Positions 1-5,868 of a stretch of 9,156 nucleotides of DNA are shown piece after piece. The notes under the pieces were generated by a model. The model was not told the origin of the DNA. It did not search any database and was given only the letters and a program-made list of their open reading frames with translations. The DNA comes from Cellvibrionales bacterium UBA7375 (GTDB lineage: Bacteria > Pseudomonadota > Gammaproteobacteria > Pseudomonadales > Porticoccaceae). The stretch covers positions 2,075-11,230 of the forward strand of contig DKNZ01000084.1 of NCBI GenBank assembly GCA_002469845.1, given 5' to 3'. The first letter of the stretch is position 1. Each line of letters opens with the position of its first letter. The position numbers were made by a program, and so were the translations under genes.

Positions 1-669
1 CGTCATATTGGTGGTGGCCACAAGCAGCACTATAGAATTATTGATTTCAAGCGCGACAAGGATGGTATTCCATCTAAGGTAGAGCGCTTGGAATACGATC
101 CAAACCGCAGTGCGCATATTGCACTAGTCTGTTATGCGGATGGCGAAAGAAGGTACATTATTGCTCCTAAGGGTGTAGCTGCCGGTGATACATTGGTATC
201 AGGTAACGATGCGCCCATTAAAACGGGTAATTCCCTTCCGCTAAGAAATATTCCAGTGGGTTCTATTATCCACTGTGTTGAAATGAAGCCTGGTAAAGGT
301 GCCCAGTTAGCCCGAAGTGCTGCGGCTTCAGTTCAGTTAGTTGCTCGTGAGGGTGCCTATGCAACATTGCGATTACGCAGTGGCGAAATGCGTAAGGTAC
401 CGGTTGATTGCCGTGCAACATTGGGTGAGGTTTCCAACAGTGAGCACAGTCTTCGATCATTAGGTAAGGCTGGTGCATCTCGCTGGAGAGGTGTTAGACC
501 AACAGTTCGTGGTGTTGCTATGAACCCAGTTGATCACCCGCATGGTGGTGGTGAAGGGCGTACCTCTGGTGGTCGTCATCCAGTTTCACCTTGGGGTATG
601 CCGACTAAAGGCTACAAAACGCGCAAGAATAAGCGCACTGACAAATACATTGTTCGTCGTCGCAAGTAA
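1..669 (+). CDS. rplB: 50S ribosomal protein L2, 5'-truncated by the window edge
   Basis: L2 is a large-subunit protein that binds 23S rRNA near the peptidyl-transferase centre and helps join the subunits. The reading frame is open from base 1 and begins RHIGGGHKQHYRIIDFKR, which corresponds to about residue 52 of the 273-residue E. coli protein. The 222 residues present therefore bring the expected total to 273, and only about 51 N-terminal residues lie outside the window. The C-terminal signature MNPVDHPHGGGEG is intact. Its first histidine (codon 535-537) matches E. coli His229, linked to peptidyl-transferase function. The tail KRTDKYIVRRRK is the typical basic L2 end. The TTG at 88 is an internal leucine codon (ERLEYDP), not a start. 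rpsS follows after 33 nt. Identification is very secure. Confidence 0.98.
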   Translation, partial: RHIGGGHKQHYRIIDFKRDKDGIPSKVERLEYDPNRSAHIALVCYADGERRYIIAPKGVAAGDTLVSGNDAPIKTGNSLPLRNIPVGSIIHCVEMKPGKGAQLARSAAASVQLVAREGAYATLRLRSGEMRKVPVDCRATLGEVSNSEHSLRSLGKAGASRWRGVRPTVRGVAMNPVDHPHGGGEGRTSGGRHPVSPWGMPTKGYKTRKNKRTDKYIVRRRK

Positions 670-677
670 GCGAAGAC
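656..677 (+). other. Hairpin around the rplB stop codon
   Basis: Bases 656-663 (GTCGTCGC) can pair with 670-677 (GCGAAGAC), giving seven pairs and one G-A mismatch. The loop AAGTAA holds the rplB stop codon at 667-669. The left arm codes for the conserved Arg-Arg tail of L2, but the right arm is non-coding, so its complementarity is not forced by protein sequence. There is no T-run afterwards, so it does not look like an intrinsic terminator. Folding and function are inferred by eye only. Confidence 0.4.
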
Positions 678-702
678 TGATTATTAAAAGAGGAAAGCAA
701 AC

Positions 703-975
703 GTGCCACGCTCTCTAAAAAAAGGACCATTCGTAGACCTTCACCTAGTGAAAAAGGTAGAGGTAGCTGTAGAAGCCAATGATCGTCGACCTATTAAGAC
801 ATGGTCTCGTCGTTCGATGATTCTGCCGGATATGGTGGGTCTTACTATTGCCATTCACAATGGCCGTCAACATATTCCTGTTTTGATCAACGAAGAGATG
901 GTTGGTCATAAGCTGGGTGAATTCGCTCCGACACGTACCTACAAAGGTCACGTTGCGGATAAGAAAGCCAAGTAG
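703..975 (+). CDS. rpsS: 30S ribosomal protein S19
   Basis: S19 sits in the head of the small subunit, forms a complex with S13 and binds 16S rRNA near the A site. The 90-residue product starts MPRSLKKGPFVDLHL and carries the family motif WSRRSMILPDMVGLTIAIHN, followed by VGHKLGEFAPTRTYKGH at about residues 66-82. E. coli S19 has 92 residues; this one ends ADKKAK, two lysines shorter. The start is GTG, chosen because PRSLKKGP is the invariant N-terminus and AAGAGGAAA (688-696) supplies a Shine-Dalgarno just upstream. rplV follows after 15 nt. Identification is secure. Confidence 0.98.
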   Translation: MPRSLKKGPFVDLHLVKKVEVAVEANDRRPIKTWSRRSMILPDMVGLTIAIHNGRQHIPVLINEEMVGHKLGEFAPTRTYKGHVADKKAK

Positions 976-990
976 AGCAGGAGGTTTATT

Positions 991-1323
991 GTGGAAGTAG
1001 CAGCTAAATTAAAAGGCGCTAAATTATCAGCGCAAAAAGCGCGTTTGGTGGCTGATCAAATTCGCGGTAAGTCAGCAGAGTCTGCACTTGAGCTTTTGCA
1101 ATTCAGCGGTAGAAAAGGCGCTGATATTATTAAGAAAGTACTTGAGTCAGCTATTGCCAATGCAGAGCATAATGAAGGCGCTGATGTAGACGAGTTAAAA
1201 GTGTCAACAATTTTTGTTGATGAGGGTATGACCATGAAGCGAATTAGGCCAAGAGCTAAGGGTCGTGCAGATAGAATTTTAAAGCGCAGTTGTCATATCA
1301 CTGTGAAAGTATCTGAGAAATAG
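991..1323 (+). CDS. rplV: 50S ribosomal protein L22
   Basis: L22 binds 23S rRNA during early assembly. Its long beta-hairpin lines the nascent-peptide exit tunnel. The product has 110 residues, as in E. coli. It contains LESAIANAEHNEGADVDELK (residues 51-70) and the tunnel hairpin FVDEGMTMKRIRPRAKGRAD (75-94). Met82-Lys83-Arg84, whose loss gives macrolide resistance in E. coli, are all present, so the tunnel loop looks wild type. The start is GTG, set by a strong AGGAGG at 979-984 with a 6-nt spacer. rpsC begins 24 nt after the stop. Confidence 0.98.
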   Translation: MEVAAKLKGAKLSAQKARLVADQIRGKSAESALELLQFSGRKGADIIKKVLESAIANAEHNEGADVDELKVSTIFVDEGMTMKRIRPRAKGRADRILKRSCHITVKVSEK

Positions 1324-1347
1324 AATTTAGGTTCAGGAGTCCATTAA

Positions 1348-2025
1348 ATGGGTCAAAAAGTACATCCAACCGGTATCCGACTAGGAATTGTAAAAAAGCA
1401 TTCCTCAACTTGGTATTCTGGGAAAAAGGACTATGCAGACAAGCTCTATCAAGATCTCACAGTACGTGAGTTCATTCAGGAGTCTTTAGGTCATGCGTCA
1501 GTAAGCCGTGTTGATATCGAACGTCCATCAGACAGTGCTCGAATCACAATACACACTGCACGTCCAGGCATAGTCATTGGTAAAAAGGGTGAGGATGTTG
1601 AAAAGTTACGCAATGAAGTTTCAAAGCGTATGGGATGTCCTGTCCATGTAAATATTGAAGAAATTCGAAAACCTGATTTAGATGCGTCACTTGTCGCACA
1701 AAACGTTGCACAACAACTGGAACGCCGTGTTATGTTCCGTCGCGCCATGAAACGCGCAGTTCAAAATGCAATGCGTGCGGGTGCACAGGGTGTAAAAATT
1801 CAGGTTGGTGGTCGTTTGGGCGGTGCTGAAATTGCTCGTTCTGAATGGTACCGAGAAGGTCGTGTTCCGCTACATACATTGCGTGCTGACATTGACTACG
1901 CCACAGCTGAAGGTAATACCACATACGGCGTAATCGGCGTTAAGGTATGGATCTTCAAGGGTGAAATTCTGGGTGGTGAAGAAGCAGAAGTGGCTCCTTC
2001 AAAAACTAAGACAAACAAGAAATAA
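1348..2025 (+). CDS. rpsC: 30S ribosomal protein S3
   Basis: S3 is a small-subunit head protein at the mRNA entry pore. It contributes to mRNA unwinding together with S4 and S5. The 225-residue protein starts MGQKVHPTGIRLGI. A type-II KH domain follows, with its GxxG-type loop GIVIGKKGED at residues 74-83. Arg131, Arg132 and Lys135 in MFRRAMKRAVQNAM correspond to the residues implicated in helicase activity in E. coli. The C-terminal S3 domain has LGGAEIARSEWYREGRVPLH and YGVIGVKVWIFKGE. The E. coli protein has 233 residues; the difference is in the low-complexity Lys/Thr-rich tail. ATG 1348 is preceded by AGGAG at 1335-1339. rplP follows after 20 nt. Confidence 0.98.
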   Translation: MGQKVHPTGIRLGIVKKHSSTWYSGKKDYADKLYQDLTVREFIQESLGHASVSRVDIERPSDSARITIHTARPGIVIGKKGEDVEKLRNEVSKRMGCPVHVNIEEIRKPDLDASLVAQNVAQQLERRVMFRRAMKRAVQNAMRAGAQGVKIQVGGRLGGAEIARSEWYREGRVPLHTLRADIDYATAEGNTTYGVIGVKVWIFKGEILGGEEAEVAPSKTKTNKK

Positions 2026-2045
2026 GCGATTAAGAGTAGAGCGAA

Positions 2046-2459
2046 ATGCTACAGCCTAAACGTACAAAATTCCGCAAAATGCACAAGGGGCGCAACCGAG
2101 GGTTGGCGCACCGAGGAAGCAAGGTAAGCTTCGGTGAATTTGCACTCAAAGCATCTGGTCGTGGTCGTTTGACTGCCAGACAAATTGAGGCAGCTCGTCG
2201 TGCAATGACTCGTCATATTAAGCGTGGCGGTAAAATTTGGATCCGTGTTTTTCCGGACAAGCCGATTACTAACAAGCCCCTTGAAGTTCGGATGGGTAAA
2301 GGTAAGGGTAATGTTGAATATTGGGTAGCCTTAGTTCAGCCCGGCAAAGTGCTTTATGAAATGGAAGGTGTGAGTGAAGAGTTGGCGCGTGAAGCGTTTG
2401 CTCTAGCGGCAGCTAAACTACCAGTTGCAACTACCTTTGTTAAAAGAACGGTGATGTAA
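2046..2459 (+). CDS. rplP: 50S ribosomal protein L16
   Basis: L16 is a late-assembling large-subunit protein that contacts the A-site tRNA and 23S rRNA. The 137-residue product starts MLQPKRTKFRKMHKGRNRGL. It carries GRLTARQIEAARRAMTRH and WIRVFPDKPITNKPLEVRMG. Arg82 in VRMGKGKGNVEYW aligns with E. coli Arg81, the residue hydroxylated by YcfD/RoxA. The protein is one residue longer than in E. coli because of an insertion in the N-terminal loop (AHRGSKVSFG), a length and sequence shared with Pseudomonas as I recall it. The Shine-Dalgarno is weak (only GAG around 2034-2036), so coupling to rpsC is likely. Only 2 nt separate it from rpmC. Confidence 0.98.
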   Translation: MLQPKRTKFRKMHKGRNRGLAHRGSKVSFGEFALKASGRGRLTARQIEAARRAMTRHIKRGGKIWIRVFPDKPITNKPLEVRMGKGKGNVEYWVALVQPGKVLYEMEGVSEELAREAFALAAAKLPVATTFVKRTVM

Positions 2460-2461
2460 AG

Positions 2462-2653
2462 ATGAAAGCTAAAGATTTACGCGAAAAGTCGGTTGATGAA
2501 TTGCAGACGACTTTAGTTGAAGAGCAGGAAGCACAGTTTAAGTTGCGTATGCAGCATGCAACTGGCCAGCTTACTGATTCTCATAAAGTGAAACAGACAC
2601 GTCGTAATATTGCGCGTCTTAAGACAGTTATAACTCAGAAGGCAGGTGAATAG
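2462..2653 (+). CDS. rpmC: 50S ribosomal protein L29
   Basis: L29 lies at the rim of the polypeptide exit tunnel beside L23 and helps form the docking area for trigger factor and SRP. The product has 63 residues, the E. coli length. It shows the two-helix pattern of the family: KAKDLREKSVDELQTTLVEE, then FKLRMQHATGQLTDSHKVKQ, then TRRNIARLKTVI. ATG 2462 lies 2 nt after the rplP stop. GGTGAT at 2450-2455, inside the rplP end, can serve as ribosome-binding site, so translational coupling is very likely. rpsQ also follows after only 2 nt. Confidence 0.98.
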   Translation: MKAKDLREKSVDELQTTLVEEQEAQFKLRMQHATGQLTDSHKVKQTRRNIARLKTVITQKAGE

Positions 2654-2655
2654 TC

Positions 2656-2922
2656 ATGGCTGATAAAAAAACTAATACACGTACTCTGACCGGTAAAATC
2701 GTCAGTGACAAGATGGATAAATCCATCACAGTGCTAGTTGAGCGCCGAGTGACACATCCTGTATATGGGAAAATTTTGACTAAATCATCAAAAATTAAGG
2801 CGCATGATGAAACAAATGATGCGCGTATGGGTGATGTGGTAACAATTGCTGAATGTGCACCTATTTCTAAGTTTAAATCTTGGAAGTTGGTAAACATTGA
2901 TGAACGAGCGTTAGCAGAATAA
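2656..2922 (+). CDS. rpsQ: 30S ribosomal protein S17
   Basis: S17 is a primary 16S rRNA-binding protein with an OB fold, acting early in 30S assembly. The 88-residue product has the family core RTLTGKIVSDKMDKSITVLV (residues 9-28). RRVTHPVYGKILTKSSKIKA, GDVVTIAECAPISKFKSWKL and the terminal VNIDERALAE follow. E. coli S17 has 84 residues, so the ends are slightly longer here. AGGTGA at 2644-2649, within rpmC, is the likely Shine-Dalgarno. This is the last gene of the classical S10 operon. Its stop codon lies in the loop of a hairpin. Confidence 0.98.
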   Translation: MADKKTNTRTLTGKIVSDKMDKSITVLVERRVTHPVYGKILTKSSKIKAHDETNDARMGDVVTIAECAPISKFKSWKLVNIDERALAE

Positions 2923-2931
2923 CTCTGCTGA
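2911..2931 (+). other. Hairpin enclosing the rpsQ stop at the S10/spc boundary
   Basis: AGCAGA (2913-2918) and TCTGCT (2924-2929) are perfect complements. One G-T wobble and one A-T pair extend this to an 8-bp stem over 2911-2931. The 5-nt loop ATAAC contains the rpsQ stop TAA (2920-2922). No T-run follows (TAGAGATAG), so a Rho-independent terminator is unlikely. It fills most of the 33-nt rpsQ-rplN gap, where E. coli carries the spc promoter. A role in RNA processing, mRNA stability or ribosome release is speculation. Confidence 0.5.
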
Positions 2932-2955
2932 TAGAGATAGTTTCGGGGAACGAAA

Positions 2956-3324
2956 ATGATTCAAACAGAAAGTTATCTTGATGTAGCAGACAACAGCGGC
3001 GCACGTCGTGTTATGTGCATCAAAGTATTAGGTGGATCCCACCGTCGCTATGCTCGCGTTGGTGACATTATTAAAGTCACTGTTAAAGAAGCGATTCCTC
3101 GGGGCAAAGTGAAAAAAGGTCAGGTAATGAGTGCGGTTGTAGTTCGCACCAAAAAAGGCTTACGAAGACAAGACGGCAGCTTAATCAAATTTGATGATAA
3201 TGCAGCAGTACTTTTGAATTCGAGCAATGCACCTGTAGGAACACGTATCTTTGGGCCGGTAACTAGAGAGCTTCGCACGGAGAAATTTATGCGAATCATC
3301 TCATTGGCTCCTGAAGTACTTTAA
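2956..3324 (+). CDS. rplN: 50S ribosomal protein L14
   Basis: L14 is a 23S rRNA-binding protein at the subunit interface. It forms bridges to 16S rRNA and is the target of the silencing factor RsfS. The product has 122 residues. It contains LDVADNSGARRVMCIKVLGG (residues 8-27), GDIIKVTVKEAIPRGKVKKG, AVVVRTKKGLRR and the terminal GTRIFGPVTRELRTEKFMRI with SLAPEVL. E. coli L14 has 123 residues; one residue is missing in the variable loop LLNSSNAPVG. A GGGGAA at 2945-2950 precedes ATG 2956. It is the first gene of the spc group, but with only 33 nt upstream I find no convincing promoter, so read-through from the S10 genes is likely. Confidence 0.98.
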   Translation: MIQTESYLDVADNSGARRVMCIKVLGGSHRRYARVGDIIKVTVKEAIPRGKVKKGQVMSAVVVRTKKGLRRQDGSLIKFDDNAAVLLNSSNAPVGTRIFGPVTRELRTEKFMRIISLAPEVL

Positions 3325-3338
3325 TTGAGGTTTTAGAC

Positions 3339-3662
3339 ATGGCAATGAAAAAAATCAAGCGTGACGACGAAGTTGTTGTTATCGCCGGTAAAGACAAAGG
3401 CAAGCGAGGCAAGGTGCTTAAAGTCTTAGATGATAACCGTCTATTGGTTTCAGGGGTGCAAATAATCAAAAAGCACCAGAAGCCAAACCCTCAAGCAGGT
3501 GTAGCAGGCGGAATCATTGAAAAAGAAGCGCCAATACAGGTTTCAAATGTAGCGATCTTCAATAGCGCAACCAATAAAGCTGACCGAGTTGGCTTTAAAG
3601 TGCAAGAAGACAGCACAAAAATTCGAGTATTTAAGTCAAGCGGCGAAGCCGTAGACGCTTAA
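3339..3662 (+). CDS. rplX: 50S ribosomal protein L24
   Basis: L24 is an assembly-initiating 23S rRNA-binding protein near the exit tunnel. The 107-residue product has an N-terminal KOW motif, DDEVVVIAGKDKGKRGKVLK (residues 9-28). KKHQKPNPQAGVAGGIIEKE and APIQVSNVAIFN, both typical of bacterial L24, follow. E. coli has 104 residues. Two in-frame ATGs (3339 and 3345) are possible starts. The first is chosen because TGAGG at 3326-3330 lies 8 nt before it, whereas the second would be 14 nt away. The stop codon forms part of a possible stem immediately upstream of rplE. Confidence 0.97.
   Translation: MAMKKIKRDDEVVVIAGKDKGKRGKVLKVLDDNRLLVSGVQIIKKHQKPNPQAGVAGGIIEKEAPIQVSNVAIFNSATNKADRVGFKVQEDSTKIRVFKSSGEAVDA
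3631..3662 (+). promoter_or_regulatory. Possible structured RNA at rplX end, next to the rplE ribosome-binding site
   Basis: TTAAG (3631-3635) can pair with CTTAA (3658-3662), which contains the rplX stop. Inside, CGGC (3641-3644) pairs with GCCG (3648-3651) around a GAA loop, leaving an internal loop between the two stems. An alternative pairing is AAGCG (3638-3642) with CGCTT (3656-3660). In E. coli, S8 represses the spc operon by binding an internally looped mRNA helix near the start of rplE, so the position is suggestive. I cannot show the specific S8 recognition bases here, and the left half is coding. Low confidence. Confidence 0.25.
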
Positions 3663-3677
3663 GGATAGGTATAGCAA

Positions 3678-4217
3678 ATGGCAAGGCTGAAAGAAGTTTA
3701 CAATAAAGAAATAGCGCCGGGGCTTAAAAAAGAGCTTGGCCTAGCGAATGTAATGGAAGTTCCACGCATCCTTAAGATAACGCTTAATATGGGTGTAGGC
3801 GAAGCTCTAGGCGATAAAAAAGCTCTAGAGAATGCAGTGGCAGATCTTACGCTTATCTCTGGTCAAAAGCCTGTGGTAAACAATGCTAGAAAATCTATTG
3901 CAGGTTTTAAAGTTCGTCAGGGCTGGCCAATTGGGACAAAGGTTACATTGCGTCGTGAACGTATGTACGATTTTTTAGAGCGTCTAATCAGTGTTGCTAT
4001 TCCACGAATCAGAGATTTTCGTGGTATTAGTCCCAAGCAGTTTGATGGTAGAGGTAATTTCTCAATGGGTGTTAGTGAACAAATTATCTTCCCAGAGATT
4101 GATTATGAAAAAATTGATAAGTTGCGAGGTCTTGATATTACAATCACGACATCTGCTCGCAATGATGACGAAGGTCGCGCACTACTGCGTGCCTTTAACT
4201 TCCCGCTGAAAAGTTGA
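3678..4217 (+). CDS. rplE: 50S ribosomal protein L5
   Basis: L5 binds 5S rRNA with L18 and L25 to build the central protuberance, and contacts P-site tRNA and S13. The product has 179 residues, equal to E. coli. It contains VPRILKITLNMGVGEALGDK (residues 28-47), SGQKPVVNNARKSIAGFKVR, PRIRDFRGIS and FDGRGNFSMGVSEQIIFPEI. The end is GLDITITTSARNDDEGRALL plus the short tail RAFNFPLKS. AAGGATAGG at 3661-3669 precedes ATG 3678 and overlaps the rplX stop. In E. coli this gene is the entry point of S8 translational control over the distal spc genes. An internal +-strand frame at 3991-4209 is only a shadow. Confidence 0.98.
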   Translation: MARLKEVYNKEIAPGLKKELGLANVMEVPRILKITLNMGVGEALGDKKALENAVADLTLISGQKPVVNNARKSIAGFKVRQGWPIGTKVTLRRERMYDFLERLISVAIPRIRDFRGISPKQFDGRGNFSMGVSEQIIFPEIDYEKIDKLRGLDITITTSARNDDEGRALLRAFNFPLKS

Positions 4218-4230
4218 GGTAGCAAGACTC

Positions 4231-4536
4231 ATGGCAAAAGTATCTATGGTAGAACGCGAAAAGCGTCGCGCCAAAACAGTTGAGAAATATGCTGCTAAGC
4301 GTGCTGAACTAAAAGCAACAATTAGCAATGTAAACGCTTCAGATGAAGAGCGTTGGGAAGCACAGCAGAGTTTGCAAAAATTGCCCCGTGACGCCAGCCC
4401 AGTTCGTCAACGTAATCGTTGTCGAGTAACTGGTCGTCCTCACGGAGTGTATAGAAAATTTGGTTTATGCCGAAATAAACTACGCGAAGGTGCTATGCGT
4501 GGGTTTGTTCCCGGACTACGTAAAGCCAGCTGGTAG
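4231..4536 (+). CDS. rpsN: 30S ribosomal protein S14, long zinc-free form
   Basis: S14 is a late-assembling protein of the 30S head. The 101-residue length and the N-terminal helix (MAKVSMVEREKRRAKTVEKY) mark the long form that does not bind zinc, as in E. coli. The C-terminal core is SPVRQRNRCRVTGRPHGVYR, then KFGLCRNKLREGAMRG, ending VPGLRKASW. Against the short zinc-ribbon form (CxxC...CxxC), Cys64 and Cys80 sit at the first and third zinc-ligand positions, while Thr67 and Lys83 replace the second and fourth. E. coli keeps only Cys64. Zinc binding is not expected. GAGG at 4216-4219, overlapping the rplE stop, is the likely Shine-Dalgarno. Confidence 0.98.
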   Translation: MAKVSMVEREKRRAKTVEKYAAKRAELKATISNVNASDEERWEAQQSLQKLPRDASPVRQRNRCRVTGRPHGVYRKFGLCRNKLREGAMRGFVPGLRKASW

Positions 4537-4554
4537 TTTTAGGAGCAATAGATT

Positions 4555-4947
4555 ATGAGTATGCAAGATCCAATAGCAGATATGTTGACGTGCATTCGTA
4601 ATGCGCATCATCGCAGCAAGCCAGAAGTTGCAATGCCTTCTTCAAAACTTAAAGCCTCCGTGGCCGAAGTTCTGAAGGCTGAAGGCTATATTAATGGCTT
4701 TAGTGTCAGTGAAGATGTTAAGCCTACATTGACAGTAGATTTAAAGTATTTTGATGGAAAGCCGGTAATCGAAGAGATTAGTAGAATGAGTAAGCCGAGC
4801 CTTCGTCAGTACAGTGCAAGCAAGAGTCTACCTCAAGTAAGAAGCGGTCTCGGTATTGCTATCATCTCAACCAGTAAAGGTGTGATGACAGATCGAGCTG
4901 CAAGAGCTGCCGGTATCGGCGGTGAAATTCTTTGCACAGTATTCTGA
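4555..4947 (+). CDS. rpsH: 30S ribosomal protein S8
   Basis: S8 is a primary 16S rRNA-binding protein of the central domain, and in E. coli the translational repressor of the spc operon. The product has 130 residues, as in E. coli. It starts MSMQDPIADMLTCIRNA, has MPSSKLKASVAEVLKAEGYI at residues 27-46, and carries the conserved rRNA-binding segment STSKGVMTDRAARAAGIGGE (105-124). The usual lysine-rich stretch after SRPGLRxY reads QYSASKS here (residues 85-91), less basic than E. coli YKRKDE. Of two nearby ATGs, 4555 is preferred: AGGAG (4541-4545) is 9 nt upstream, and MSMQDP is the family N-terminus. rplF follows after 12 nt in the same frame, behind a tandem TGA-TAG stop. Confidence 0.98.
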   Translation: MSMQDPIADMLTCIRNAHHRSKPEVAMPSSKLKASVAEVLKAEGYINGFSVSEDVKPTLTVDLKYFDGKPVIEEISRMSKPSLRQYSASKSLPQVRSGLGIAIISTSKGVMTDRAARAAGIGGEILCTVF

Positions 4948-4959
4948 TAGGAAACAATA

Positions 4960-5493
4960 ATGTCTAGAATTGCAAATAATCCAGTAGCCTTGCCTCAAGG
5001 TGTTGAAGTCACTCTTAGTGAATCAGATATTTCGGTAAAAGGCGCTAAAGGAACATTGGCGATGGCCATTAATCCTCAAGTAGAGATAGTTAAAGGTGAT
5101 AATGTTTTAACCTTTGCTGCTCGATCTGCGGATACTTTTGCACGAGCTATGTCTGGTACTACCAGAGCGCTTGTCAATAATATGGTTGTTGGAGTCACTC
5201 AGGGTTTTGAGACCAAGCTTGATTTAGTTGGTGTAGGTTACAGAGCGCAGGTTCAGGGTAAGAAATTAAATCTTACGCTAGGATTTTCACACCCTGTAGT
5301 CTATGAATTGCCGGAGGGTGTAGCTGCTGAGACACCCAGTCAGACAGAAGTATTATTAAAGTCTAGTGACAAGCAAAAATTGGGTCAGGCCGTCGCTGAA
5401 ATCAGGGCGTTCCGTCCACCAGAGCCTTATAAAGGTAAAGGTGTACAGATTTCTGGCGAATATATAAGACGTAAAGAAGCCAAGAAGAAGTAA
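4960..5493 (+). CDS. rplF: 50S ribosomal protein L6
   Basis: L6 binds 23S rRNA near the sarcin-ricin loop and the factor-binding site. The product has 177 residues, identical in length to E. coli. It has the two repeated L6 domains: MSRIANNPVALPQGVEVTLS with VKGAKGTLAMAI in the first, and LVGVGYRAQVQGKKLNLTLG with FSHPVVYELPEGV in the second. The C-terminal signature is RPPEPYKGKGVQISGEYIRR followed by KEAKKK. AGGA at 4949-4952 precedes ATG 4960. It is separated from rpsH and rplR by 12-nt spacers that both begin TAGG directly after the stop, so it is tightly coupled to its neighbours. Confidence 0.98.
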   Translation: MSRIANNPVALPQGVEVTLSESDISVKGAKGTLAMAINPQVEIVKGDNVLTFAARSADTFARAMSGTTRALVNNMVVGVTQGFETKLDLVGVGYRAQVQGKKLNLTLGFSHPVVYELPEGVAAETPSQTEVLLKSSDKQKLGQAVAEIRAFRPPEPYKGKGVQISGEYIRRKEAKKK

Positions 5494-5505
5494 TAGGTTA
5501 AAACC

Positions 5506-5856
5506 ATGAGCGATAAAAGATTATCACGTCAGCGTCGAGCGAGACGTTCACGAATGAAGATACGCGAGCAGGGCGTAACACGCCTCTCTATCAACCGTAC
5601 TCCGCGTCATATATATGCGCAGGTTATTACGGAAGGCGGTGCTAAAGTATTGGCCAGTGCATCAACCCTAGATAAGGACCTCAAGTCCAAAAGTACGGGT
5701 AATGTGTCTGCTGCAGCGGCTGTTGGAAAGCTAGTAGCTGAGCGCGCTGTTGCCGCGGGTGTTAAATCGGTCGCTTTTGACCGCAGTGGATTTAAATATC
5801 ATGGCCGTGTTAAAGCATTGGCAGACGCCGCGCGTGAAGCCGGCCTTGAATTTTAA
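5506..5856 (+). CDS. rplR: 50S ribosomal protein L18
   Basis: L18 binds 5S rRNA and with L5 anchors it in the central protuberance. The product has 116 residues against 117 in E. coli. The highly basic N-terminus (MSDKRLSRQRRARRSRMKI) is the 5S-binding tail. The core is TRLSINRTPRHIYAQVITEG (residues 25-44), then NVSAAAAVGKLVAERAVAAG. The family end is SVAFDRSGFKYHGRVKALAD followed by AAREAGLEF. The Shine-Dalgarno is short (AGG, 5495-5497), overlapping an in-frame second stop TAG. Start ATG 5506 is the only one consistent with the family N-terminus. Confidence 0.98.
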   Translation: MSDKRLSRQRRARRSRMKIREQGVTRLSINRTPRHIYAQVITEGGAKVLASASTLDKDLKSKSTGNVSAAAAVGKLVAERAVAAGVKSVAFDRSGFKYHGRVKALADAAREAGLEF

Positions 5857-5868
5857 TAGGTAAAAAAT

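Noticed and set aside
266..478. Minus-strand frames inside ribosomal genes (266-478, 745-951, 1491-1748, 1730-1924, 2628-2897, 6478-6693, 6784-6996)
   Set aside because: All lie antisense to highly conserved genes and have no recognisable protein features.
88..669. TTG 88 as a gene start for a 193-residue protein
   Set aside because: The frame is open to base 1 and the upstream residues match L2; TTG 88 is an internal leucine codon.
530..718. Plus-strand 62-codon frame overlapping rplB and rpsS
   Set aside because: It is an alternative-frame shadow of conserved L2 and S19 codons with no own ribosome-binding site.
717..723. Run of seven A as a frameshift site in rpsS
   Set aside because: It encodes the invariant Lys-Lys-Gly of S19 and the frame continues normally; no alternative product is sensible.
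2897..2925. TTGATG as a -35 for an spc promoter
   Set aside because: The matching -10 position reads TAACTC, a poor match, and the -35 lies inside conserved S17 codons.
3803..3829. Direct repeat AGCTCTAG within rplE
   Set aside because: Two short copies encode conserved Ala-Leu codons of L5; no sign of a repeat element.
4197..4215. AACTT...AAGTT inverted repeat at the rplE stop
   Set aside because: Only five AT-rich pairs with a 9-nt loop, mostly coding; not distinguishable from chance.
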